Shown here piece after piece: positions 16,532-25,151 of a stretch of DNA of 64,000 nt (the first letter of the stretch is position 1; each line of letters begins with the position of its first letter). The DNA is taken from contig JAFMAU010000008.1 of assembly GCA_029784825.1 (NCBI GenBank), forward strand, positions 1-64,000. Reading direction: 5' to 3'. The notes under the pieces were generated by a model. The model was not told where the DNA came from. It did no database searches and saw only the letters and a program-made list of their open reading frames with translations. The stretch is from Nitrososphaerota archaeon (lineage in GTDB: Archaea > Thermoproteota > Nitrososphaeria > Nitrososphaerales > UBA183). The position numbers and the translations under genes are program-made.

Positions 16532-17659
16532 TCACGGGCGAGCGCTTTGGACCGTTTGTTTCTTTCTTCCAGAGATCATGGCAGCGACGAACACCGCCAC
16601 GGCGACTGCGCCAGCACCAACCGCGAAGATCAGCATGGTGGCCGGATCAATGGACGGCCCGGGGGCGGCCTCGGCCGGAACCGACAGTTGTGCGCTTGTG
16701 GGGCTGAACGGTGAAATCTTGCCCGATACGGCGGAGGGGGCCGCCTGGGCAGCCGAGCCTGAAGTGCTGGTCACCGTGAACGTCGTGACGCCGCTCTGGA
16801 CGGTTCCAGGGCTGCCAAAGTAGACTGGGTATGGATACTGCTGGACCTTCAGGGCGATGTCTGCACCCCTCTGCGGGGGCAGGATCAGGGCCTGGCCGGC
16901 GAGCTGGACCTGGTATGGCTGCCAATAGACGGTAACGTTCACCGTCTGGCCCCCTATCTCGACCGGGACCATAGCCTCACCCTTCGGCAGCTGCACTGGA
17001 ACTGTCAGGTAGGCGCTGACTTCGACAGGGGCGTTGGGCATCACGAGGGTGAAGTTGCCGCCCTGACCGGTCTGCCCGTAGCTCACCCACTTTTCGCCGT
17101 AGCCGTATCCCATCCCTACCACGTAGGCAGAGACCGACGCGCCCGCCGCGGCGGTCCCGTTGAAGAACGAGACGTGGACAGGCGTGCTGGTCAGCGGGAA
17201 TGACGAGTCGTTCTGGGTGTCGACCGTGACCTGCGTGGAGCCTGTGACTTTCTCTACCGCGTAGCCGTACTCGGATGCTGGAGGGTTGAAGCGGATCGGT
17301 ATGGTCGTGGAGTTGACTGCCGCCCCGAGGGGGCACGGGTAGCACGGCGGGTAGTTCTGCTGGTAGTAGGCTGCCGCTGTTATGAGATAGGTCCCGCTGG
17401 GCAGGCCGAAGCCCGCCTCGGGATAGTTGCCGTTGAAGCTGGCCACTTGGTACCCACTCGTGTTGTATGCTGTCAGCGTGTACTGGTACGGCAGGTCCTT
17501 CGTGGTCTGGACGGTCACCTGGACGATGTTGAGAGCGGCCGTTGCCCCAGTGGTGGTGACAAGGGCGGCCGCTGGGATGGAGAGCCCGAGGAGGATGACT
17601 GCGATGAGTGCTGGAGAGCGTCTTGCGTCTCTTGGAAGAATGCTTCCGAATTCTGTCAT
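16532..17659 (-). CDS. Surface protein anchored by a C-terminal membrane helix
   Basis: 375 residues. The start is put at the ATG at 17659, which gives an N-terminal signal peptide (ALIAVILLGLSIPAAALV) and has GGATTAACTC upstream. The body is strand-rich with Thr/Ser/Tyr-rich repeats (VTVQTTKDLPYQYTLTAYN, GTYLITAAAYYQQNYPPCYP), Ig- or carboxypeptidase-regulatory-like. The last 35 residues are a membrane helix (TMLIFAVGAGAVAVAVFVAA) followed by Arg/Lys. The expected topology is outside with a C-terminal anchor. Function unknown. Confidence 0.75.
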   Translation of the reverse strand: MTEFGSILPRDARRSPALIAVILLGLSIPAAALVTTTGATAALNIVQVTVQTTKDLPYQYTLTAYNTSGYQVASFNGNYPEAGFGLPSGTYLITAAAYYQQNYPPCYPCPLGAAVNSTTIPIRFNPPASEYGYAVEKVTGSTQVTVDTQNDSSFPLTSTPVHVSFFNGTAAAGASVSAYVVGMGYGYGEKWVSYGQTGQGGNFTLVMPNAPVEVSAYLTVPVQLPKGEAMVPVEIGGQTVNVTVYWQPYQVQLAGQALILPPQRGADIALKVQQYPYPVYFGSPGTVQSGVTTFTVTSTSGSAAQAAPSAVSGKISPFSPTSAQLSVPAEAAPGPSIDPATMLIFAVGAGAVAVAVFVAAMISGRKKQTVQSARP

Positions 17660-17766
17660 CGTTTTTTCCAAAGAGGTCCGGTGACAGAGGCGAGTTAATC
17701 CTAGGCAATAGAACGGGCGTTCTGGACCTCGGAACATCCTGACATGAGACGCATCTCGCTGGAGCT

Positions 17767-18105
17767 TCAGCGTCCCCTTAGCAGCGACTGGAGCCTGGCC
17801 TTCCACTCGCCCTTGCGGTCCATCATCTTCGCCTCGAAGACCTCCCTTCCCCCGACGGTCACAACCGGGACTCTGATCAGGTATCGGGCCAGAGACGCCG
17901 GATTCCTGTCGATGTCGACAACGGTCAGGGTGAACCCGACCTCCTTCAGCGCCCTAATCTCCGCCTCCACGGCATCGCAGAGGTGGCAGCCCTCTTTTCC
18001 GAATAGCACCACCTCCAGCGGTCCTCTGTTTTGCGTCGACCTGGGGCCACCCCCAGATTGGGCACCGCTACTCATGGAGGTAGGCGTCCCTGACCTTCTC
18101 AACAT
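17767..18105 (-). CDS. Glutaredoxin-like thiol-disulfide protein (DUF836 type)
   Basis: 112 residues. The redox motif CHLC (GKEGCHLCDAVEAEI) follows the first strand LEVVLFG. The cis-proline motif IRVPVVTVGG closes the active site. FTLTVVDIDRNPASLARY is typical of the glutaredoxin-like DUF836 family. The N-terminal 30 residues are disordered. An alternative start at the ATG at 18075 would shorten it by 10 residues. ACGTTTTAACC lies about 38 bp upstream. Confidence 0.82.
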   Translation of the reverse strand: MLRRSGTPTSMSSGAQSGGGPRSTQNRGPLEVVLFGKEGCHLCDAVEAEIRALKEVGFTLTVVDIDRNPASLARYLIRVPVVTVGGREVFEAKMMDRKGEWKARLQSLLRGR

Positions 18106-18253
18106 CCACTTCCCTCAGCGCCGGGGCGCCGCTCTCACGGTTAAAACGTAGACCCCGCTCATCTTGCTCCCGGCTCCCCTGCCAATCGGAGGATGCCAGA
18201 GCCCGAAGATTCTTCCAAAAATTATTAATCCAACGAGTCCCCGACATGCAACG

Positions 18254-18634
18254 ATGAAAACAATCTCGAAGAACGAGCTGTCGGCCAAGCTGGGCGCACC
18301 CGGCGTGGTCGTAGTCAACGTCCTCGAACCTCAGGCCTACGAGAAGATCCACATCAAAGGCTCCGTTTCAATCCCTCAGAGCGCTCTCCAGGCAGGAAGG
18401 TGGAAAGAGCTGGACAAGAGCAAGGAAATCGTCACCCATTGCTCCAGCTACACGTGCAACGCCTCGAGAGAGGCTGCGACATTCCTCGAAGAGCAGGGAT
18501 ACAACGCGAGGGCCTACGAGGGCGGGATGAGAGAGTGGGCGGAATCCGGGCTCCCGACCGAAGGGAGGCTCGCCCCCCAGCAGTGGCTAGCGGAGAGGTA
18601 CGGACCTTCGCAGTCGATGGCTGCTCCCTCATAG
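18254..18634 (+). CDS. Single-domain rhodanese-like protein
   Basis: 126 residues. The active-site loop IVTHCSSYTCNAS carries the candidate catalytic cysteine after the IVTH strand. It also has VNVLEPQAYEKIHIKGSVSI near the N-terminus and YEGGMREWAESGLPTE near the C-terminus, standard rhodanese elements. It likely carries a persulfide or is a sulfur-transfer or regulatory protein. ATG at 18254 with TTATTAATCC about 30 bp upstream. It is divergent from the glutaredoxin-like gene, so the two thiol proteins share an intergenic region. Confidence 0.85.
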   Translation: MKTISKNELSAKLGAPGVVVVNVLEPQAYEKIHIKGSVSIPQSALQAGRWKELDKSKEIVTHCSSYTCNASREAATFLEEQGYNARAYEGGMREWAESGLPTEGRLAPQQWLAERYGPSQSMAAPS

Positions 18635-18740
18635 CGGGAAACTGGGACCCGAGGGGAGACATCTCCCTCCTCCCGGCCGTCCTCCCATTTTCAGAACACG
18701 AGCTAACGCATTTTAGGCGCCAAACCCTGCGCAGGGCACG

Positions 18741-19196
18741 TTGAGTGCCGCCGAGGCCGACCTGCCAGCCGAGCTCAGCGACGCCTGGAGCAAGCTGAAG
18801 AGGGGAGGGGACGCGCGGAAGCTGCGGAACCATCTGCCGGCTCTCCGCCGGTCAGTCGGGGGCGTCACCGAGCTCGAGTCGTCGCTGAAGGAAGCCTTCG
18901 GAGGGATCGGGCCGGATGCGGTCTCCCCGGACAGTCGCGCGTCGGTCCGCACCACCCTCGTCTCATCTCTCCAGTCCCACTCCCTCTCGATCGTGGGCGT
19001 GCTGAATGTGTTCTCACGGCTCTCGTCGGACGCCCAGGGCGCTGTCCAGAGTGTGCTGGGGTGGATCGCCGAGCATCTTGTCGGCATCTTGACGGCGTTC
19101 GCGGCGCACCTGGGACTCCAGAACTGGAGCGTCGCGGCCCAGCTCTCAAGCTTCCCGCCCGGAGCCAGCTTCACGATAACCCTGACATTCATCTGA
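18741..19196 (+). CDS. Hypothetical protein preceding a phosphoesterase
   Basis: 151 residues, TTG start with CATTTTAGG about 30 bp upstream. The N-terminal half is helical and charged (ELSDAWSKLKRGGDARKLRN). The C-terminal half is more hydrophobic (LGWIAEHLVGILTAFAAHLG) and ends in strands FPPGASFTITLTFI. No signal peptide. It lies 12 bp before the phosphoesterase gene, almost certainly in the same transcript. Family not recognised. Confidence 0.65.
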   Translation: MSAAEADLPAELSDAWSKLKRGGDARKLRNHLPALRRSVGGVTELESSLKEAFGGIGPDAVSPDSRASVRTTLVSSLQSHSLSIVGVLNVFSRLSSDAQGAVQSVLGWIAEHLVGILTAFAAHLGLQNWSVAAQLSSFPPGASFTITLTFI

Positions 19197-19208
19197 AGAG
19201 GGAGCAAG

Positions 19209-20264
19209 TTGGCCCAGACCTCTCTGAGACGGACTCCCTCCGGCGGGAGCGTCTCCTCGATCGAGAACATCGTGATAATACTGCAGGAGAACCACACCTT
19301 CGACAACTACTTCGGGTCGTATCCCGGAGCCGACGGCACAGCCGGGAAGGCTTACTGCCTCCCTGATGCACCGGGCTCAAAGAAGTGCGTCAGCCCCTTC
19401 CACGACACCAGCCTCACCCCCGCAGACACGAATCACAACTGGAAGGCCGCCCACGCCGACTACGACTCGGGGAAGATGGACGGGTTCGTGTACACGGAAG
19501 GGAACACGGAAACCATGGGCTACTACGACGGAACCGACCTCGCGCGGTACTGGAAGGCTGCGGGTGAGTACGTGCTGTGCGACAGATACTTCACTTCCGT
19601 CATGAGCGAGAGCGCACCTAACCACCTCTTCCTGGTGGCTGGGACGGCTGGAGGCTTGCTAGATGACAATGTGCCGAGGACCCTCGACTTCCCTCCGGTG
19701 TTCCAGCGGCTCGACGCGGCTGGGGTGTCGTGGAAGGTGTACGGCTTTTCGAAGTGGTACGAGAGCTTCGCATACGTACAGAGTTCCTCCGCCGCGAAGG
19801 CGAACTTCAGGAGTGCGGGGAGCTTCAGGGCCGACGTCCAGGCAGGTTCCCTCAGCCAGGTCTCGTGGATAGTCGGCGCCCCTGGAGGGTCTGAGCACCC
19901 TCCTCAGAACATCCAGACCGGCGAGAACTCGGTGGCGGACATAGTCAACGCTGTCGGGGCCAGCCCCTACTGGCCGTCGGAGGCCATCTTCGTGACCTGG
20001 GACGACTACGGGGGATTCTTCGACCACGTCCCTCCCCCGCAGGTGGACAGCTTCGGCTACGGGTTCAGAGTCCCCTGCCTGGTCATCTCGCCGTTCGCGA
20101 AGGCCGGTTTCATCGACAGCACTACGAACGACCACACATCGATACTGAAGTTCGTCGAGACTCGCCACGGGCTTTCACCGCTTGCTACGAGAGACGCTTC
20201 CGCAAATGACTTCCTCGAGGCGTTCGACTTTACCCAGCCGCCTCGCCTCTTCTCCCCGATCTAG
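19209..20264 (+). CDS. Phospholipase C/acid phosphatase-type phosphoesterase
   Basis: 351 residues. It opens with [18 protein letters not shown], the hallmark metal/nucleophile region of the phosphoesterase family (phospholipase C, AcpA). It also has [11 protein letters not shown] (about residue 138), [13 protein letters not shown] and [16 protein letters not shown] with metal ligands. It hydrolyses phosphomonoesters or phospholipids. Most relatives are secreted, but no signal peptide is visible. The TTG start is preceded by a purine-rich GAAGAGGGAG ribosome-binding-like stretch, as expected for a downstream operon gene. Confidence 0.87.
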   Translation: MAQTSLRRTPSGGSVSSIENIVIILQENHTFDNYFGSYPGADGTAGKAYCLPDAPGSKKCVSPFHDTSLTPADTNHNWKAAHADYDSGKMDGFVYTEGNTETMGYYDGTDLARYWKAAGEYVLCDRYFTSVMSESAPNHLFLVAGTAGGLLDDNVPRTLDFPPVFQRLDAAGVSWKVYGFSKWYESFAYVQSSSAAKANFRSAGSFRADVQAGSLSQVSWIVGAPGGSEHPPQNIQTGENSVADIVNAVGASPYWPSEAIFVTWDDYGGFFDHVPPPQVDSFGYGFRVPCLVISPFAKAGFIDSTTNDHTSILKFVETRHGLSPLATRDASANDFLEAFDFTQPPRLFSPI

Positions 20265-20335
20265 CGGACCGATTTGAAAACCTGAACATTCACGCGCAAG
20301 ACTAAAGTGCTGCGAAGAGCCATAGGCCCGACGAA

Positions 20336-21190
20336 ATGAGAGGCACCTGCGACGCCTGCAGGAACCAGAGGAGCTGTGCCGAGTGCGGGAAACCAGTCGC
20401 CTACTTCGACCACGTCGGCGTGAGAGCGTCTTCGGGCAGCAGGCTTGGTTCGGGAATCTGGCACGTCGCCTCCCCCTGCGGCCACGCCCAGAAGCCCCGG
20501 GTCAAAACCGCGGCGGGGCCAGGCCTCGCTGTGTACAACGGAGGGCCGCTCTGGCAGTCGGCCTTCAGGTGGCAGAACGTCTACTGGGGAACCTACTGGC
20601 ACGGGAAAGCGCCTGCCATCAGTCCGGCCGAAGTCGACCTGGCCGTGAACGACATCGAAGCCAACCGCAGCTACTCCGGCGGGCTCTCCGAGTACAACGT
20701 GAGACAGGGAGCCGCTCTACCGAGCAAGGCCATAGCCGACGACCCGCCCTCCACGATGGACGACTCTCAGGTAGGCCCGAAGATCAAGGCTTGGATACAG
20801 TCCGGGCTCGTCCCCGACCTCGGCCAGCAGGGGGCGTACAACATCTTCCTCCCACCGGGGACCTCGGTCACCCTCGGCGGCTCGGCTTCATGTCAGTCCT
20901 TCTGCGACTACCACAACTTCGACGGGAACCACTTCTACACCGTCGAGCCGTATCCGTGCACAGCCGGCTGCAACCAGTGCACTCCGAGCGCCTTCGACAC
21001 TTTGACGATGGGCCTCTCCGAGGAGATGACCGAGCTCAAGACAGACATGAACCCTGGGACCGGCTGGGTCATAGGAAACGAGGAGCTGTGCGACTACTGC
21101 GACGCCAGTTTCGTCTGCAGGAAAGTATCGACGGGCGAATACGTGAACGCCTGGTACAGCAACGCCAGGAGAGCGTGCTGGGCACCCTGA
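20336..21190 (+). CDS. Cysteine-rich protein, divergent relative of HELxE-type peptidase-like proteins
   Basis: 284 residues. The N-terminus has four cysteines (GTCDACRNQRSCAECGKP). The centre has GGPLWQSAFRWQNVYWGTYW and VDLAVNDIEANRSYSGGLSE. The C-terminal part has paired cysteines (ASCQSFCDYH, PCTAGCNQC), then LSEEMTELKTDMNPGTGWV and EELCDYCD. This order resembles secreted bacterial proteins with SHELxEAxTDP...EIGDLC, but the histidine is replaced by glutamate here. Catalysis is therefore doubtful. No signal peptide despite at least ten cysteines. CTAAAGTGC lies about 28 bp upstream of the ATG. Confidence 0.6.
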   Translation: MRGTCDACRNQRSCAECGKPVAYFDHVGVRASSGSRLGSGIWHVASPCGHAQKPRVKTAAGPGLAVYNGGPLWQSAFRWQNVYWGTYWHGKAPAISPAEVDLAVNDIEANRSYSGGLSEYNVRQGAALPSKAIADDPPSTMDDSQVGPKIKAWIQSGLVPDLGQQGAYNIFLPPGTSVTLGGSASCQSFCDYHNFDGNHFYTVEPYPCTAGCNQCTPSAFDTLTMGLSEEMTELKTDMNPGTGWVIGNEELCDYCDASFVCRKVSTGEYVNAWYSNARRACWAP

Positions 21191-21196
21191 CCTAGG

Positions 21197-22081
21197 CTAC
21201 TCTTCCCGGACCTTCTTGTGCCCGCGGTTCTTCGAGGGGGTCCACCCTCCGTCTTTGTTCCGCCTGTATCCTTCGTCGTAGTGGTCCCGGAAGTCTTCCG
21301 ACGTGATCAACGAGTCGCGCGGGACTATCGCTCCCCAGCCCGGACCCCTCATTACGATTTCGTTGAAGTCGGGGTTGAGAACCACATCCTTGGAATAGTA
21401 AGGGCGCTGGTGCCACACCTCCATGTCGAGTATGCGAAGCCTCTCCCCGCGGTCCGCAATCAGCATCGAAGTCGCGTCCGGGCCCGTCGGCTTGCCGACG
21501 AGGTCCCCACGTTTCACCTCCACCTCTTTGTCGCTATACCTCAGAGTCCCCCTGCCTTCCAGGATGAGGTAGTACTCGTCGACGTCCGAATGGCTGTGGT
21601 ACCTCGCCGCGTTCTCATCCTTCTCAATGACTTCGACCTTGAAGAAGGCCCGGCCGGGGCCGAGGAGGGGCATGATGAACCTGTCGAAGGACCCGGCCTC
21701 ATCCTTCATAGTCAGGGACCTCTCGGCCCCATCGAGAAGGGCGTCGTCGAAGACGTTGACGACCGGCTTCCTCCACTGGTTCTCCGATATCACCGCTCCT
21801 TGTTTCACATAGACCTCGTCCCCCCAGAAAGAAGCGAGCCGGAGGACGTAGTCGAGCGCCTCCTGGTCAAGGGCTGGGATGGTCAGGAACACCTCCCCCT
21901 TGGAGTTCTTGTTGAGGTTCCCCGCTTTTTTCCCGAGCTCGTCCCAGAGCCAGTTAGCGAAAGGGAGCAGCCTCGCGCCGTGTCCCTTCGGAATGGACGT
22001 TCTCGACTCGAAGAAGAGCTCCCAGGCGAGGTCGACCCTCAGCGCCCCCTTGCGAGGCTCGTCATCCAGGGTTATCTTCAC
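21197..22081 (-). CDS. Cupin-domain protein
   Basis: 294 residues. The C-terminal region has a cupin core: YHSHSDVDEYYLILEGRG supplies the His-His-Glu metal ligands, and VKRGDLVGKPTG the second motif. The first 130 residues (VDLAWELFFES, ANWLWDELGKK) are a separate helical region. Probably a metal-binding, small-molecule or sugar-related cupin. The start is placed at the GTG at 22081 because the TATA-like ACTTTATTC is centred 26 bp upstream. An ATG at 22189 would add 36 residues and ignores this promoter. Confidence 0.72.
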   Translation of the reverse strand: MKITLDDEPRKGALRVDLAWELFFESRTSIPKGHGARLLPFANWLWDELGKKAGNLNKNSKGEVFLTIPALDQEALDYVLRLASFWGDEVYVKQGAVISENQWRKPVVNVFDDALLDGAERSLTMKDEAGSFDRFIMPLLGPGRAFFKVEVIEKDENAARYHSHSDVDEYYLILEGRGTLRYSDKEVEVKRGDLVGKPTGPDATSMLIADRGERLRILDMEVWHQRPYYSKDVVLNPDFNEIVMRGPGWGAIVPRDSLITSEDFRDHYDEGYRRNKDGGWTPSKNRGHKKVREE

Positions 22082-22354
22082 GTCCTCCTTCACAGACCGG
22101 CGCCGAATAAAGTATCCTTTCGCCAGCAGCGAAGTCACATTCGCGCTTCCCTCGAGTCTTGTTGCGCTTGGAGGCCCATCGACTTTCATCCAGAGGCACG
22201 CTCCGAGGGCCCGACTACGGTCTCGCCGATTGAGCAGCTGCGGCTTTCCCCATCACCTGCTGCAGGGACCCCCATCCGAGAGGTCAGGTGCTCTATCCTC
22301 CTCCAAAGGTTTCGAGTTCAAATAGGGCCGGTCCGCCATCGGAGGTGAAACGTA

Positions 22355-22831
22355 CTGGCCATAGACCTGACCGACCCCATCATCCTGCTCACCCTCGCCC
22401 AGACCGTCATCCTCACCCTGACGATGGTGGTCTTCATCATGTCCTTCCGCAGCCAGAACGTCGCGATAAAGGACGCCGCCTACCAGAAGGCGCTGGACGA
22501 CTACACCGCCTCGATCTCCATGCTGGTCCAGAACCCGGAGCTCGGGTCGGTCATCGACGACATGGGCCGGGGAGTGGGGCTCGCTCAGGGGCTGGCGGAG
22601 AAGGACCGGACGGTGTTCGGGTACATGCTCCTCAACTACTCGCTCTTCGAAAGGGTCTACCTCCTCTACGAGAAGAAGTGGATCGACGAGGAGACCTGGA
22701 CTCAGTGGCACAACTGGATGAAGACGATGGCCAAGCACCCGATGTTCCAGGAAGTGCACAACCGGTCCCAGGGGACCTTCGACACCGATTTCCAGAGACT
22801 GGTCGACGAAGCTACGAAACGGTCAGGGTAA
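22355..22831 (+). CDS. Membrane-anchored helical protein, apparent CTG start
   Basis: 158 residues if started at the CTG at 22355. This gives a complete membrane helix (PIILLTLAQTVILTLTMVVF) followed by a cytoplasmic helical domain (MGRGVGLAQGLAEKDRTVFG, LYEKKWIDEETWTQW). The first ATG in frame (22424) falls inside the membrane helix and would destroy it. A stop codon lies 3 bp upstream of the GTA codon, and GGAGGTGA sits 6 bases before the CTG. Similar small membrane proteins are common, with unknown function. Confidence 0.65.
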   Translation: MAIDLTDPIILLTLAQTVILTLTMVVFIMSFRSQNVAIKDAAYQKALDDYTASISMLVQNPELGSVIDDMGRGVGLAQGLAEKDRTVFGYMLLNYSLFERVYLLYEKKWIDEETWTQWHNWMKTMAKHPMFQEVHNRSQGTFDTDFQRLVDEATKRSG

Positions 22832-22837
22832 GGTGCA

Positions 22838-23389
22838 TCAGGCGAGCGTCTGCTGCTCGTCTCTGATCTTGATCTCTTCGCGGGCGGCCAGCTGCTCCTC
22901 GAGCTTCCTGACCCTGGTGCCAAGCTCTGCGACAGAGCGTCCTAGCTCCTCCACCATAGCTGCGAGCTTCTGGTCCTCTGCCTCCCCGGCGGCCGGGATC
23001 CTGAACGTCTTGGGGAGCCTCCCCTCTTTCAGCATCAGCATCACGAGCTCGTACAGCTTCTGCTCGACCACCAGCCTGTCCTCCTCCGAGGCAGGGAGCG
23101 TCCCAGAATAGAGCTGCACCAGCCTGTCGAGGTCCGAGTACCTCCTGTCCCTGTACACCACCCGGTACTGATACCCCGTCCCGATGGCGTTGGCATAGGA
23201 CCAGACGTCGGACTTCTTGGTCCTGTCGAGCTGGGGCCCGTCCATCAGGAACTCGACGTCTCTCCCGTTCATGGGGTTCTTCTCCGCCAGGTTCGGCTTC
23301 ACAGAGCCGTTGAGATACGACACGACGAACTCTTCGACGAGCCTGTGTCTCATGGTCCCGCTGAAACTCCCCTCGATGCTTTCGATCAT
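22838..23389 (-). CDS. Hypothetical protein with C-terminal coiled coil
   Basis: 183 residues. The N-terminal 120 residues form a mixed domain (RHRLVEEFVVSYLNGSVKPN, DVWSYANAIGTGYQYRVVY). Residues about 135-180 are a coiled coil (LAAMVEELGRSVAELGTRVR, KLEEQLAAREEI). The ATG is preceded by GGGAGGTAAGG, a good ribosome-binding site. It ends 6 bp from the convergent membrane protein gene. Family not recognised. Confidence 0.7.
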   Translation of the reverse strand: MIESIEGSFSGTMRHRLVEEFVVSYLNGSVKPNLAEKNPMNGRDVEFLMDGPQLDRTKKSDVWSYANAIGTGYQYRVVYRDRRYSDLDRLVQLYSGTLPASEEDRLVVEQKLYELVMLMLKEGRLPKTFRIPAAGEAEDQKLAAMVEELGRSVAELGTRVRKLEEQLAAREEIKIRDEQQTLA

Positions 23390-23531
23390 CCTTACCTCCC
23401 GTGGCCGCGCAGCCTGCTAATGAGAGTCTGAATCAACGAATCTTCATCACGAAGTCAGTCTTGACTACCCGCCTCCCGGGCTCCCAGAAGTCCCAGGGGA
23501 ATCCTCAGGGCCGGCAAGCGGGTCGAAACCG

Positions 23532-23537
23532 CTTAAA
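23532..23537 (+). promoter_or_regulatory. TATA box of the DJ-1/PfpI gene
   Basis: TTAAAT centred 26.5 bp upstream of the ATG at 23562, the exact leaderless spacing. Confidence 0.6.
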
Positions 23538-23561
23538 TCGCCCCGGGCAGCCACAGCATCG

Positions 23562-24131
23562 ATGTCCCTTTCAGGAACCAAGGTAGCAATCCTCGTCGAG
23601 AATCTCTATGAAGACCTGGAGTTCTGGTATCCATACTACAGGCTGAAGGAGGAAGGGGCCGAGATCACTGTCATCGGCACTGGGTCGAGCCAAGTTTACA
23701 AGGGCAAGCACGGCCTGGAGGCAAAACCCGACATCGCCGCTGACAAGGCGGACCCGCGCGGCTTCGACGCGGTTGTCATTCCCGGCGGCTACGCGCCGGA
23801 CTACATGAGGCGGTATCCTCCCCTTCTGAGCTTCGTCCGAGGAATCCACGACCAGGGGAAGGTGGTCGCCGCCATTTGCCACGCCGGCTGGGTCCTGGCG
23901 TCGGCAGGGCTGACGAAGGGGCTCTCGATGACCTGCTTCAGCTCGATCAAGGAGGATGTAATCAACGCCGGCGCGAACTACGTGGACCAGCCGGTCGTCA
24001 AGGACAGGAACATCATCACATCGCGCTTCCCGGCCGACCTCCCCGCGTTCTGCAGGGAGATCATCTCCTCCCTGAAGACGAAGGCTCCCCGGGCACGCGC
24101 GCCCTCGAAGTCAGGCAACGGAAGGCGCTGA
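23562..24131 (+). CDS. DJ-1/PfpI family protein
   Basis: 189 residues. It begins with KVAILVENLYEDLEFWYPYY, which carries the conserved glutamate. VVIPGGYAPDYMRR is followed by the nucleophile elbow VAAICHAGWVLASAG with Cys and adjacent His. The family includes intracellular PfpI-type peptidases, glyoxalase III and protein/nucleotide deglycases, all acting on damaged or stress-related substrates. Length and motifs match PfpI. The C-terminus has a basic, probably disordered tail. Confidence 0.9.
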   Translation: MSLSGTKVAILVENLYEDLEFWYPYYRLKEEGAEITVIGTGSSQVYKGKHGLEAKPDIAADKADPRGFDAVVIPGGYAPDYMRRYPPLLSFVRGIHDQGKVVAAICHAGWVLASAGLTKGLSMTCFSSIKEDVINAGANYVDQPVVKDRNIITSRFPADLPAFCREIISSLKTKAPRARAPSKSGNGRR

Positions 24132-24252
24132 CAGCCGGCCCTGCTGAAATACCACGATTTGGGAATCGGAAGGGTAGTCCCTCCGGCCGAGCTCGTAGAC
24201 TGCGCAGGCAAAGCTCTTCTCGTTTAAAGGGCGCTGCCTCTTCTGGCGCGCG

Positions 24253-24681
24253 ATGAACATCGTCTCGGCCGGGCTGCTCCTCTTCTGGGGAGTCTATTTC
24301 GGCATGGCGGGGACAGGCAACGTCGTCGACTGGCTGACGAACCACGGATATCGCGGCCGGTTGTTCCGCTCTTCGAGCAAGAACCTCGAGCTCATGGAGA
24401 AGGTCGCCGAGAGGCACGGGTCGGGAACGTCCGCCATAGGGGCCCTGTTCGCCCTGATCTTGTCCTGGGAACTGCTGGCCTCGGTGACATATTTTGCAGC
24501 GCTCGCCCTCTATGTGTATGGCAGCGTGTACCTCCTCCCCTACGCATTCTTCATCGGGATGGGCCTCTTCGCAGGGCTAATCCTAGGCAACGAGGCCTTC
24601 GTATACTACGACGACGAAGAAGAGCACGTAATCATGCTGCTGGCGCAGCTCGTGTCCTATGTGGCGGTCGTTCTGCTCTAG
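24253..24681 (+). CDS. Small integral membrane protein
   Basis: 142 residues. Hydrophobic stretches are IVSAGLLLFWGVYFGMAG, IGALFALILSWELLASVTYF, YVYGSVYLLPYAFFIGMGLF and a C-terminal MLLAQLVSYVAVVLL, with an acidic DDEEEH before the last. Four helices are likely. TTTAAA is centred 27 bp before the ATG. No family recognised. Confidence 0.72.
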   Translation: MNIVSAGLLLFWGVYFGMAGTGNVVDWLTNHGYRGRLFRSSSKNLELMEKVAERHGSGTSAIGALFALILSWELLASVTYFAALALYVYGSVYLLPYAFFIGMGLFAGLILGNEAFVYYDDEEEHVIMLLAQLVSYVAVVLL

Positions 24682-24721
24682 GGAGACCCACCAGGTTTAA
24701 CACCCGGCTGGACTAGTCGCC

Positions 24722-25147
24722 GTGATCAGACTGAACAAGAGACTCAGAGATGCCCTGACGGGCGACTCCAGTGTCGCCCCGATAATGCAAACCATCGGGA
24801 TGCGGCTGGTGAGTTTAGGAGAGGGAAAGGCGACGGTCACCCTGAAGGCGGACAGCCGGTTCCATAATCCCATGGGGACCCTCCACGGCGGGGTCATGAC
24901 CGACCTCGCCGACGCCTGCATGGGAATCGCGACCATGTCCACCCTCGCCGACGACGAGTCGTTCACGACCCTGGAGCTGAAGATGAACTTCCTCCGGCCT
25001 GTCATCGAAGGAGAACTGACCGCAGACGCCAGGGTGGTCCACCGGGGAAGGACAGTCGTGATGGCAGAGGTCGCGGTGAGGAATCAGGGGGGCAAGGACG
25101 TCGCGAGGGGGACCGCCACCCAGATGGTGCTCCGGGCAGGGAAGTGA
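24722..25147 (+). CDS. PaaI-type hotdog thioesterase
   Basis: 141 residues. The PaaI motif HNPMGTLHGGVMTDLADACM (about residues 47-66) includes the HGG turn and catalytic Asp/Glu position. LKMNFLRPVIEGELTADARV continues the hotdog fold. It hydrolyses acyl- or aryl-CoA thioesters. GTG start with AGGTTTAACA about 24 bp upstream. The GNAT gene follows after 4 bp in the same operon. Confidence 0.9.
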   Translation: MIRLNKRLRDALTGDSSVAPIMQTIGMRLVSLGEGKATVTLKADSRFHNPMGTLHGGVMTDLADACMGIATMSTLADDESFTTLELKMNFLRPVIEGELTADARVVHRGRTVVMAEVAVRNQGGKDVARGTATQMVLRAGK

Positions 25148-25151
25148 CAGG

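Noticed and set aside
21218..22348. 376-codon plus-strand frame opposite the cupin gene
   Set aside because: Composition is a reverse-strand shadow with no promoter and no domain.
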